Shown: positions 44,922-52,977 of the stretch, piece by piece
Layout of the letters: each line of letters begins with the position of its first letter
Position numbering within the stretch: position 1 is the first letter of the stretch
Origin: Paenibacillus sp. DMB5
Lineage (GTDB): Bacteria > Bacillota > Bacilli > Paenibacillales > Paenibacillaceae
NCBI RefSeq assembly: GCF_001517085.1
Contig: NZ_LRAC01000016.1
Coordinates: 1 to 52,977 of the forward strand
Direction of reading: 5' to 3'
Length of the DNA: 52,977 nucleotides
Made by a program: the position numbers and the translations under genes
Notes under the pieces: generated by a model
Database searches by the model: none
Told to the model about the DNA's origin: nothing
What the model saw: the letters and a program-made list of their open reading frames with translations, nothing else

Positions 44922-47219
44922 ATGCTCAAGTACTCCAAGATATTCCGCAGATTTCTGATCTCTTATATGGTGATTCTGATCATTCCCGGCATTGGCGGTT
45001 ATATGTCTTACCGTACCTCCATTTCCGTAACGGAATCCATCTCCATTGAGAACAGCGTAATCCAGCTGCAGAAGAGCCAGGAGCTGCTGGAGCGCCGGAT
45101 GGCTGAAGTGGAGGGGCTGACCCGGCAGCTGGCAATCAACCCGGAGCTGAATGTGCTGCTGAATGAAAGAAGCGGGGAAAAGAACGTCTACGGGATCTGG
45201 AGAACGATGCGCAATGTGCTCACCTTCGGACAGACCAATGATTTTCTGCAGGATTATTATATTTATCTCGCCAACTATGACCTGGTGCTGACCTCAGGCT
45301 CTTCCTACCGTCCGGAGCATTATTATGAGATCTATCATTATAATGAGCTGCCGCTTGAAAAGTGGCGGACGGAGGTGCTCCAGCAAACACACCGCAGCGA
45401 AATCAGGCCGCTTAGCGCCTTTGTCGGCAAGGGTGTACAGACCTCGGTTATTACCTATATGCAGTCGCTGCCGCTCGACAGCTTCAACGATTCATCTCCT
45501 GCCGTAGTGGTTGTAATGATTGACGAAAAAATTATTGCCAGCCTCCTCTCCGGCCTGACCGAACGCTACGGGGGCTGGGTCCATATCAGCGATGCGCAGG
45601 GCAGAACGATTGTGCTGCAGGGGCAGGATGAACCCTATATGGAGGATCTGCACGCCGACGCTTCGTTCGATCCCGGGAAGGTCAGCCAGTTCTACCGGAA
45701 CGATCTGGTCATTACGACCGCTTCGGATACGAACGGCTGGGTGTACCAGGCCGGAATTCCCCGCAGCAGCCTGATGGAGGACGCCAACAGGATCAAGTAT
45801 ACGTCCTGGCTGATCACCGGAGGTACACTGTTCCTCGGCCTGCTGGCCGGTCTGGTGCTGGCTTACCGCAACAGTGCTCCGATCAACCGGCTGATCAGCG
45901 TGATGAAGGAGCAGTTCGGCAAGGAGGAAACGGCAGAACAGAGCGAATTCGATTTCCTGAGCGGAAATATCGCCGATATGATTTCCAAGAACAGGCTGCT
46001 GGAAAGCGAGCTTACACGCCAGCTTCCGCTGGTGCGGGACGCTTTTGTCAAGCGGCTGATTGCCGGGGAATTCGAGTCGCGGGAAGAAATCGTCTCTGCA
46101 GCCGCCCAGGCCGATATCGGGCTTGATCAGGGAGCCGGATATGCCGGAGTTATCCTGATCAGCGGATATAACGGGATGGACAGTGTGGAAATTCTGAATG
46201 AGCTGAACGCGGCCAGGCTGCTGGTGAAGCAGGCGTTTATATCCATGGCCGGAAGCCTGCCGGTAACGGACCTGGGCTCGGATAAAATCGTCGTCCTGTT
46301 CTTTGCGCAGACAGGGGAGGAAGGGCCTGCACCGGAGCAGGAAGCCCGTATTACTGGCATTATGGAGAATCTGGCCCAGTTCGTCCTGAAGGAATACCGG
46401 ATCTCGATCCAGTCCGGCTTCGGGGGTTATTTCCCTTCGGCTATGGAGGTCAGCGGCTCATTCGAGCAGGCTAAGCAGGCGCTGGAGTATGCGGTCTATA
46501 CGAACAATAAAGGGGTTCTCTGGGTGCATGAAGCACAGCTTGAGAGCAGCAGCACTTATTATTATCCGCTCGATACCGAGCAGCGGCTGATCAGTACACT
46601 GCGGGCCGGAGAGCTGGCGGAGGCGGTGCGGATTCTCGATGGGGCCTTTGAGCAGAACCTGGGCGGACGGGAGCTGTCCGTCGAGATGAAGCACCAGCTG
46701 ATCGGGGAGATCAAGGGAACCTTTCTCAAGCTGCTGGATCAGAAGGCTTTTATGGAATCCCCTGTCTTCGAGGGGGCCAGACGGCGGATCATTGACATCA
46801 GCTCCGCGGAGCCGCCGGACATGATCAGAGCCGAGTTCCAGACGGTTATGGAGGAGCTGTGCGGTTACATTGCCAATAAGAAAAAAGCGGCCCACACCCA
46901 GATCGTCCAGCAGATGTATCAGTACACCGAGGAAATGTACGCCGATTCCGAGCTGACCCTCTACCGGGTGGCAGAGCATGTGGAGCGGCCGGAAAAATAC
47001 ATCTCCCAGCTGTTCAAGGAGGTGACCGGGGTCAATTACTCCGATCATCTGGTGAAGGTAAGAATGGACCGTGCAGCGGTTCTGCTCAGGGACAGCCGTT
47101 ATACTGTCGATGAAATAGCCGCTCTGGTCGGCTACAACAGCTCACATTCCTTCCGCAGAGCGTTCAAGCGCTTAACTGGAATCTCACCGAGTACGTACCG
47201 GCAATCGGGTGCTGAATAG
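44922..47219 (+). CDS. membrane-bound AraC-type regulator
   Basis: 765 residues from ATG 44922 after GGGAGGGG; a longer frame from 44817 runs through the promoter. One-component sensor: helix at about 10-32, extracellular sensor of about 260 residues, second helix in ITGGTLFLGLLAGLVLAY, a cytoplasmic linker, a YesN-like middle domain, and an AraC double helix-turn-helix at the C-terminus (LYRVAEHVERPEKYISQLFK and VDEIAALVGYNSSHSFRRAFK). It lacks kinase and receiver domains, so sugar sensing and DNA binding are in one protein. Lying between the GH27 gene and importer 4, it is the best candidate activator for the promoter element shared by both. Confidence 0.92.
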   Translation: MLKYSKIFRRFLISYMVILIIPGIGGYMSYRTSISVTESISIENSVIQLQKSQELLERRMAEVEGLTRQLAINPELNVLLNERSGEKNVYGIWRTMRNVLTFGQTNDFLQDYYIYLANYDLVLTSGSSYRPEHYYEIYHYNELPLEKWRTEVLQQTHRSEIRPLSAFVGKGVQTSVITYMQSLPLDSFNDSSPAVVVVMIDEKIIASLLSGLTERYGGWVHISDAQGRTIVLQGQDEPYMEDLHADASFDPGKVSQFYRNDLVITTASDTNGWVYQAGIPRSSLMEDANRIKYTSWLITGGTLFLGLLAGLVLAYRNSAPINRLISVMKEQFGKEETAEQSEFDFLSGNIADMISKNRLLESELTRQLPLVRDAFVKRLIAGEFESREEIVSAAAQADIGLDQGAGYAGVILISGYNGMDSVEILNELNAARLLVKQAFISMAGSLPVTDLGSDKIVVLFFAQTGEEGPAPEQEARITGIMENLAQFVLKEYRISIQSGFGGYFPSAMEVSGSFEQAKQALEYAVYTNNKGVLWVHEAQLESSSTYYYPLDTEQRLISTLRAGELAEAVRILDGAFEQNLGGRELSVEMKHQLIGEIKGTFLKLLDQKAFMESPVFEGARRRIIDISSAEPPDMIRAEFQTVMEELCGYIANKKKAAHTQIVQQMYQYTEEMYADSELTLYRVAEHVERPEKYISQLFKEVTGVNYSDHLVKVRMDRAAVLLRDSRYTVDEIAALVGYNSSHSFRRAFKRLTGISPSTYRQSGAE

Positions 47220-47259
47220 AGGCCGGCTCCGGTCAGGCTTGAATATGGATTACCGCTTA

Positions 47260-47300
47260 CGGCTGCATCATCCGGCAGGGAGGGTGCAGCCGTTCTATTT
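47260..47300 (+). terminator. terminator of membrane AraC gene
   Basis: ACGGCTGCA (47260-47268) pairs with TGCAGCCGT (47285-47293), followed by TCTATTTT. Confidence 0.85.
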
Positions 47301-47361
47301 TGCTGCAATAATATGAATCCGCTTACAAAATGCTGGGATAGAGGCCGTACCAGGAAGTACT

Positions 47362-47438
47362 GCCCCCTGCAAACAGGGTGAAATGTACGCAAAATACGGA
47401 AGTGTACCTGTTCAGGGACGGTGGTTATCCACTATGAT
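47362..47438 (+). promoter_or_regulatory. promoter element shared with 40614-40690
   Basis: GCCCCCTG (47362), TGTACGC (47384), TGTACCTGTTCA (47403) and TATGAT (47433-47438). Same blocks, order and overall spacing as upstream of the GH27 gene, with non-conserved bases between. Confidence 0.75.
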
Positions 47439-47448
47439 CAACTCGTGT

Positions 47449-47462
47449 AGAAAGCGCTATCA
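47449..47462 (+). promoter_or_regulatory. cre box downstream of the importer 4 promoter
   Basis: AGAAAGCGCTATCA matches the CcpA consensus at 13 of 14 positions, about 11 bases past the TATGAT box, a roadblock position. Confidence 0.65.
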
Positions 47463-47561
47463 CACAAAAGTCACAAAACAAAGCCTATGCTTCCGAAGAG
47501 AGTTTTGTACGAAGCTATCCTCTGAAGTATACGCTAACAAAACTTTTAGGGGGAGATCAAC

Positions 47562-48527
47562 CTGCAAAAAGACATAGCCCTGCGCAGCCGGACAGTGCCC
47601 CGCAGCAACGGCCGGGCCAGACTGCAGGCTGCCGGGAAAAAGATATTAAAGCACTGGCAGCTGCATCTGCTGGTCATTCCGCCGCTGCTGTTCTTTCTTA
47701 TTTTCAAGTATTATCCGATGGCGAACGCCGTCCTGGCCTTCAAGGACTACAACGTTATAAAGGGAATCTGGGGCAGCCCTTGGGTCGGGCTCAAGCATTT
47801 CCGGCTGTTTTTTGAAAATCCGATGTTCTGGACGCTGGTCAAAAATACGCTGCTGCTCAGCGGCTACCTGCTGCTGGCCGGGTTCCCGATCCCGATTCTG
47901 CTGGCCCTGATGATCAACGAAATCCGCGGCGGCCGGTTCAAGCGGTTCGTCCAGCTGGTCTCGTTCGCGCCTTATTTTATATCCACAGTTGTTATGGTGT
48001 CGATTATTATGCTGTTCCTTGCACCGCGTCTGGGCTTTGCCAATATTGCGCTCAATTTTTTCGGGCTGGAATCGGTGAATTTCCTGGGCGAACCCGGGAT
48101 GTTCCGCTCGATTTATGTGTGGTCCGATATCTGGCAGACGGCCGGCTACAGTGCAGTAATCTATCTGGCGGCACTTGCGGGCATCGATCCGACGCTCTAC
48201 GAGGCAGCTAAGGTGGACGGTGCTTCACGGTTTCAAAAAATCCGTCACGTGGACCTGCCCGGCATTGTGCCGACGATTGTCATTATTCTGATTCTGAATG
48301 TGGGCAATGTGATGGCGATCGGCTTTGAAAAGGTCTATCTGCTGCAAAATCCGCTCAATATCGTCAACTCGGAGATCATTGCCACGTACGTCTACGGGAT
48401 CGGCCTGCTGAATGCCAACTACAGCTTCGCCACCGCAGTCGGCCTGTTTAATTCACTGATTAATCTGGTGCTGCTGGTTACCGTCAACGGGCTTGCCAAG
48501 CGGATCACCAGTAACAGTATCTGGTAG
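47562..48527 (+). CDS. CUT1 ABC permease, LplB-like (importer 4)
   Basis: About 321 residues if read from CTG 47562, placed six bases after AGGGGGAG (47548-47555). The next usual start, GTG 47595, has no RBS, so a CTG start is likely. Six predicted membrane helices; EAA loop EAAKVDGASRFQKIRHVDLP; ends NSIW as LplB permeases do. Partner of the next gene and of the binding protein at 49550. Confidence 0.9.
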   Translation: MQKDIALRSRTVPRSNGRARLQAAGKKILKHWQLHLLVIPPLLFFLIFKYYPMANAVLAFKDYNVIKGIWGSPWVGLKHFRLFFENPMFWTLVKNTLLLSGYLLLAGFPIPILLALMINEIRGGRFKRFVQLVSFAPYFISTVVMVSIIMLFLAPRLGFANIALNFFGLESVNFLGEPGMFRSIYVWSDIWQTAGYSAVIYLAALAGIDPTLYEAAKVDGASRFQKIRHVDLPGIVPTIVIILILNVGNVMAIGFEKVYLLQNPLNIVNSEIIATYVYGIGLLNANYSFATAVGLFNSLINLVLLVTVNGLAKRITSNSIW

Positions 48528-48542
48528 GAGAGGAGTTTCTGT

Positions 48543-49448
48543 ATGACAGCTTCGTCCGCAGCTTCCCGTAAAATCAGAGAGTCCGCCGGTGACCGGATCT
48601 TTCTGGCCGCAGTGTACACGGTGCTTATCCTGGTGGTAATCGCTGTACTGTATCCGCTTATCTTTATTATCAGCAGCTCGATCAGCTCTCCGGCAGCCGT
48701 CACCTCAGGCAAGGTCTGGCTCTGGCCGGTCGATATTTCCTTCAAGGGCTTCAGGGTGCTGTTCAATACGCCCGAGATTATCAGTGGGTACGGCAATTCT
48801 ATTTTTTATACGGCGGCCGGTACGCTGATCAGTGTGATCCTGACGATTATGATCGCTTATCCGCTGTCGCGCAGAACTTTTTTTGGACGCAATGCGTTAA
48901 TGATGATAATTACCTTCACCATGATCTTCAGCGGCGGGCTGATTCCCACCTATATGGTGGTGAAAGAGATGCATCTGATCGATACCCGCTGGGCGCTGCT
49001 CATTCCGAATGCCATCTGGGTCTGGCAGGTGATCATTGCCCGTTCCTTTTTCCAGGCCTCGATTCCTGAGGAGCTGCTTGAAGCCAGCGAGATTGACGGG
49101 TGCAGTGATATGCGGTTTATTCTCAGTGTGGTGCTGCCCCTGTCGAAGCCGATACTTGCTGTGCTGGTGCTAATGTATGCGGTAGGGCAATGGAACGCCT
49201 ATTTCGATGCCCTGATCTACCTGAAATCGGCCAATCTGTTCCCGCTGCAGCTGGTGCTGCGCAGTATTATCATCCAGAACAACAGTGCCGGGAACATGGA
49301 TGCAATAGCGATGGTGGAGCGGCAGCAGATGGCGGAGTTACTCAAATATGCGCTGATCGTCGTCGCCACTTTGCCTGTGCTGGTCATTTATCCTTTTGTA
49401 CAGCGGTATTTCGTACAGGGAATGCTGGTCGGCTCAGTCAAGGGCTAA
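48543..49448 (+). CDS. CUT1 ABC permease, LplC/YtcP-like (importer 4)
   Basis: 301 residues, six predicted membrane helices, EAA loop EASEIDGCSDMRFILSVVLP, C-terminal GSVKG. ATG 48543 after AGGAGAGGAG. Starts 15 bases after the previous permease. Confidence 0.93.
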   Translation: MTASSAASRKIRESAGDRIFLAAVYTVLILVVIAVLYPLIFIISSSISSPAAVTSGKVWLWPVDISFKGFRVLFNTPEIISGYGNSIFYTAAGTLISVILTIMIAYPLSRRTFFGRNALMMIITFTMIFSGGLIPTYMVVKEMHLIDTRWALLIPNAIWVWQVIIARSFFQASIPEELLEASEIDGCSDMRFILSVVLPLSKPILAVLVLMYAVGQWNAYFDALIYLKSANLFPLQLVLRSIIIQNNSAGNMDAIAMVERQQMAELLKYALIVVATLPVLVIYPFVQRYFVQGMLVGSVKG

Positions 49449-49549
49449 AGGCAACATGCCTGCGGCAAGGGGGTGAGGCCTTTCTTTTTAAGTACAGCAG
49501 CACTTTAAAATTTCGCCTTGTCCAACAATAAAAAGGGAGTTGATCGGCT

Positions 49550-51217
49550 TTGAGAAAAAGTCTGTTAAGTTTCGTAATGCTGGCTACCGTATTCGCAGCG
49601 GTGCTCAGCGGCTGTTCGGGCAATAACAATACAGACAGCCCGTCCGCTACAGCATCCGGCAGCACTAATACCGGGAGCGCTTCACAGCCTGTAGAGGTCA
49701 GCGTGTTCGCCGTCCAGGAATCAGGTATTGACATCCCGACAAATAAATTCACCGCACACGTTGAAGACAAATTCAATATCAAGTTTGACTGGCAGATCAA
49801 TCCGTCCGACGGCGCCAAGGAGAAACGCCAGATTTCCCTGGCCAGCGGCGATTATCCCGATGCCTATCTGCTGACTGCCTACATTGACGAGTTCTCCCAG
49901 GGCGATGTGCTGAAATACGGGCAGCAGGGTGTGCTGATTCCGCTGAATGACCTGATTGAGCAGTATGCGCCCAACATCAAAACGGCAATGGAGAAGACAC
50001 CGGCAATGAAGTCGCTGATTACAGCGCCTGACGGCAACATTTACGGGCTCGGAGCATATGCCGAATGCTTCCACTGCTCCTACCCGAACAAAATGTGGAT
50101 CAATACGGAATGGCTGAAGAAGCTGAATCTGGAGGAGCCGAAGACAACGGAGGAATTCAAGCAGATGCTGGAGGCCTTCAAAACACAGGATCCGAACGGC
50201 AACGGCAAGGCCGATGAAGTGCCGCTGAGCGGATCAACCGAAGATTTCGGCGTACGCATTATCCCTTATCTTATGAACAGCTTCGTCTATGACGATGACC
50301 GCAATTACCTCAATTTGACGGACGGCAAGGTGGAGTCCGCAGCGATTAAGCCGGAGTGGAAGGAAGGTCTGGCTTACATCAAATCGTTGTACGATGCCGG
50401 CCTGATTGATCCGGGAGCCTTTACCCAGAATGCGGAGGCCTTCAAAAAAATCGGTGAAAATGCCGAGGCCGAGATCCTCGGCGCAGGCGCAGGCATGCAT
50501 CCGGCAATCTTCGTTAACATCGATGCGGGCAATACCCGTTCGGCGCATTACAATCCGCTGGCTCCGCTCACCGGACCGCAGGGCATCTCCTATGCAACAC
50601 ATGATGCCGGCGGCGTATCACCGGGCGCCAAGTTCGTCATTACCAACAAAGCCAGCAAAGAGGCGCAGGTCGCCCTGATCAAGATGGTCGATTACATGTT
50701 CACTCCGGAGGGGCAGACCAATGCTGCCAGCGGTATGAAGGGGATTGACTGGACAGATCCGGCTGAGGGAGATGTGGCACTCGGCAAGGATGTGAAGCCT
50801 GTAATCAAGGCGATACCGGTAGCTGAGGGCGAAGCCCCGCGCAATGCGGGCTGGAGCGGTATGGGGCATTTCTATATGCCTAAGGAGTACCGCGACACCT
50901 GGGTTCAGGGAACGGATATTTATGCATCGAACGGATACGAACGCAGACTTTATGATGCGACCCTGCTTTACGAAGGCCATGAGCCTAAGGAGCTGTTCCC
51001 GATCTGGGCGATCTGGATTGATCCTTCAGAGATTGATGAAGCCAGCATGCTGCAGACGAATCTGAAAAATTACATCGAGCAGAATGAGCTGCAGTTTATT
51101 ACCGGCAACAAGGACCTGAATAAGGACTGGGATGCTTATGTCAAAGGCCTGAAGGATCTGAAGCTGGACCGGTACCTGGAAATTCTGCAAAAGGCCTATG
51201 ATGCTTCAGCCAAATGA
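49550..51217 (+). CDS. LplA-type oligosaccharide-binding lipoprotein (importer 4)
   Basis: 555 residues, TTG start 49550 after AAGGGAG. Lipobox VLSGC, then an Asn/Ser/Thr-rich linker. The length (over 540) and last-in-operon position mark the LplA/YtcQ subgroup rather than the shorter family 1 proteins of the other importers. It probably captures galactosyl or arabinopyranosyl oligosaccharides released by the GH27 enzyme. Its TGA overlaps a weak upstream ATG of the next gene. Confidence 0.92.
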   Translation: MRKSLLSFVMLATVFAAVLSGCSGNNNTDSPSATASGSTNTGSASQPVEVSVFAVQESGIDIPTNKFTAHVEDKFNIKFDWQINPSDGAKEKRQISLASGDYPDAYLLTAYIDEFSQGDVLKYGQQGVLIPLNDLIEQYAPNIKTAMEKTPAMKSLITAPDGNIYGLGAYAECFHCSYPNKMWINTEWLKKLNLEEPKTTEEFKQMLEAFKTQDPNGNGKADEVPLSGSTEDFGVRIIPYLMNSFVYDDDRNYLNLTDGKVESAAIKPEWKEGLAYIKSLYDAGLIDPGAFTQNAEAFKKIGENAEAEILGAGAGMHPAIFVNIDAGNTRSAHYNPLAPLTGPQGISYATHDAGGVSPGAKFVITNKASKEAQVALIKMVDYMFTPEGQTNAASGMKGIDWTDPAEGDVALGKDVKPVIKAIPVAEGEAPRNAGWSGMGHFYMPKEYRDTWVQGTDIYASNGYERRLYDATLLYEGHEPKELFPIWAIWIDPSEIDEASMLQTNLKNYIEQNELQFITGNKDLNKDWDAYVKGLKDLKLDRYLEILQKAYDASAK

Positions 51218-51255
51218 AAATAAAGCCTGTACTGCCAGCAAACGGAGGTGAGAAG

Positions 51256-52394
51256 ATGAGTCACCGGAGCAGCGGCGGCAATGGAATCATTGCCCCGCGC
51301 CGGGGGCTGCCCGGCATGCGGAGGAAGCTTGCCGGCAGTTCCTCGCTTACCGTTGCCTTTCTGGGCGGCTCCATTACGGAAGGGGCAGGCGCTTCAGAGC
51401 CTGAAACAGCGAGCTGGCGGGCGTTGACCGGCGTGTACTTGCAGTCGGTGTATGAAGGCCGCCAGCTGCGCTGCATCAATGCCGGAGTCGGCGGCACCGA
51501 TTCCTCGTTCGGGGCCCACCGGCTGGCGGAGCATGTGTTTCACGAAGGGGAGCCTGACCTGCTGTTCGTTGAGTTCAGCGTGAATGACGGGGACGGCCGG
51601 GAAGAATCGGTGCGTGGCATGGAAGGGATTGTCCGGCAGTGCCGGCGGCTGAATCCGGACATGGACCTGGTCTTCATCTATACAGCGGCTGACAAAAACC
51701 TGACCGGCTATAAGCCTTTCAACATCGCGGTGCATGAAGAGGTGGCCGGCTATTATGGCATCCCGTCGGTCGACTGTGCAGCGGGGGTATATGCGATGAT
51801 CCAGGCCGGACAGCTGGACTGGAAGCAGTGCGCTCCTGACGGCTATCATCCGCTGGATGAAGGACATGCGCTATATGCAGCTTTTGTGAGGAGGTATCTG
51901 GAACAGGCACTGCTGGGAGACTGTTCTCCTGGTGAGCCGGCGGCGGAAAATCTTCTGCCGCCTGTTCCGCTCGACCGCTGCAATTATGAATACGGTGCAA
52001 TGCTTGATTGCAGCTTTGCCTCGTATTCCCTGGACTTTCGTGTAGGGCAGCTTCCGCCCGGTGAGCCGCTGATGAACTGGCGGTTCTCAACCGTGCATGC
52101 CTGGACAGATAATCCTGCTGCGGCTTCAGCTTTGAGGTGACCGGACAGCGTGCGGGGATTGTCCTGCTGTGCGGGCCGGATTCCGGCAGCTTTGAGTATT
52201 CGCTTAACGGCGGAGTATTTACGGAGGTTAATCTGTTTGATGAATGGTGCCCGGGTGCTTACCGTCCGGTGCCGTTCATGTTTCCGGTGCAGGCGGAGCG
52301 CGCCTTAATGCGGATTACGATCCGTAATACGGGGCGCCGGGACAGCCGCAGCACCGGCACGGGCCTGCGGGTGCTGAAGCTGCTGTACAGCTGA
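51256..52394 (+). pseudogene. SGNH hydrolase / carbohydrate esterase-like, frameshifted
   Basis: About 379 residues when restored. ATG 51256 follows GGAGGTG; ATG 51214, which overlaps the importer stop, is less likely. SGNH blocks: FLGGSIT with the nucleophile Ser, INAGVGGTDS, FVEFSVND, and the Asp/His pair in DGYHPLDEGH. The C-terminal 120 residues are a beta-rich domain. The frame changes at 52122-52123; adding one G to GG gives a continuous GFSFEVTGQRAG. The catalytic part is intact, so a shorter active protein could still be made. Last gene of the importer 4 operon; may remove acyl groups from imported sugars. Confidence 0.82.
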
Positions 52395-52720
52395 GGCGGC
52401 AGCTGCGGTTACGGCTGCTTGATGTCTAATGTATAAAGGGATGCCGGGCTCTGCCCGGATGAGACGCGGCAGGTTGTAATCTGCCTATTCTATGCGCCTC
52501 AGAAATCTAGTTGGATTTTTGCAACTTAGTTTTATTATTTTTCATTGATAAGACCATTTAGGTGAAAAACGCCACTTATTTCAGCTCAAAGATGGCTAAT
52601 GGTGCGAAATGCATGAATCTAAGTGACGTTTTTCCAACTATATAGAACGCATTTAATAAACTAACATAATTTTCTCGTCGCCAAATCGGGTAATACCTAG
52701 TAAATAAACTCGAGGCGGCG
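52395..52720. other. gap with hairpins and an inverted-repeat element
   Basis: No gene. CCGGGC/GCCCGG hairpin at 52444-52459. From 52508 to 52640 the ends are inverted partners (both 22 bases, TAGTTGGA at the outside and CTTAG/CTAAG at the inside), and an inner pair GAAAAACGCCACTTA (52564-52578) / TAAGTGACGTTTTTC (52620-52634) matches except at one base. It could be a small non-autonomous element or a transposon end. Confidence 0.5.
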
Positions 52721-52977
52721 ATGAAAATGAGTAACAAAGAGATTGAGCAATTGAATACAGCGATGAAACAAACTTCAGATAAACGACTTTACGAAAGATA
52801 TTTAGCGGTTCGCCTTCGCCTCGAAGGCCATACTTTTGAGGACATAGGTGAGCTACTTAGTCGTGCACGTCAAACGATCAGTATTTATTGGCAAGCCTAT
52901 CAGACCCAAGGACTCACAGGTTTAGAAATGGATCATTCTCCTGGGCAACCAACAAAACTTACGGAAGAACAACGTTA
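52721..52977 (+). CDS. IS630-like transposase, N-terminal part (runs off window)
   Basis: Open frame from ATG 52721 (or ATG 52727) to the window end, about 85 residues seen. It has a helix-turn-helix of the IS630/Tc1 group: RLYERYLAVRLRLEGHTFEDI, then LSRARQTISIYWQAYQTQG and GLTGLEMDHSPGQPTKLTEEQ in outline. The DDE catalytic domain would lie beyond the edge. AT-rich compared with the sugar genes. ATG 52721 and its GAGGCGGCG RBS can pair with TCGTCGCC at 52675-52682, which would limit translation. Confidence 0.75.
   Translation, partial: MKMSNKEIEQLNTAMKQTSDKRLYERYLAVRLRLEGHTFEDIGELLSRARQTISIYWQAYQTQGLTGLEMDHSPGQPTKLTEEQR

Noticed and set aside
49447..49489. Attenuator between permease and binding protein of importer 4
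   Set aside because: Only a 6-bp AAAGGC/GCCTTT pair with a long loop; too weak to call.

Overview
The window looks like a chromosomal segment of a Paenibacillus-type Firmicute. The signs are strong AGGAGG-type ribosome binding sites, moderately high GC, many CUT1 sugar-import cassettes paired with YesM/YesN-type (LytS-like kinase plus AraC-type) regulators, lipoprotein binding proteins with LAGC-like lipoboxes, and an SLH-anchored glycosidase. I see no rRNA, tRNA or CRISPR array.

Layout. 1-1350: a 51-bp repeat array and an alpha-carbonic anhydrase lipoprotein (-). 1348-9869: an arabinan/arabino-oligosaccharide locus with a divergent ArsR-like regulator, binding protein, two permeases, GH43, GH51 and GH43 enzymes, closed by a second 51-bp repeat array and a terminator. 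10238-17700: small accessory genes: TetR plus a two-gene SMR efflux operon, GNAT, AraC, secreted and cytosolic hypotheticals, a YqcI/YcgG protein, an aldo/keto reductase and a decayed GDSL hydrolase. 17953-28956: a histidine kinase, response regulator and orphan binding protein, then a complete importer, then a second kinase/regulator pair. 29150-36563: a third importer followed by GH130 and a large GH106-like hydrolase. 36599-40513: AraC, Gfo/Idh/MocA oxidoreductase, CBS protein and two MarR regulators. 40762-52394: an alpha-galactosidase-type locus with a multimodular GH27-SLH enzyme, a membrane AraC regulator, a fourth importer (permease-permease-binding protein) and an SGNH hydrolase. The right edge enters an IS630-like transposase.

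How it works together. Four importers take up oligosaccharides released outside or at the cell surface, and cytosolic glycosidases degrade them. None has an ATPase gene here, so a shared MsmX-like ATPase elsewhere is implied. Regulation is local: two kinase/regulator pairs, a membrane AraC protein and dedicated repressors. Cre-like boxes suggest overlying CcpA control.

Most notable observations. (1) A promoter element of about 75 bp is shared by the GH27 gene and the fourth importer operon, with an identical 71-base distance to a TATGAT box, and cre-like boxes occur at all three transcription units of that locus. (2) Seven apparent single-base losses, mostly in G/C runs, break six otherwise healthy genes. 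That pattern looks more like consensus sequencing error than biology. (3) Two 51-bp hairpin repeat arrays flank the arabinan locus. (4) An orphan binding protein is co-transcribed with a kinase and regulator. I did not find a clearly new defence or mobile system.
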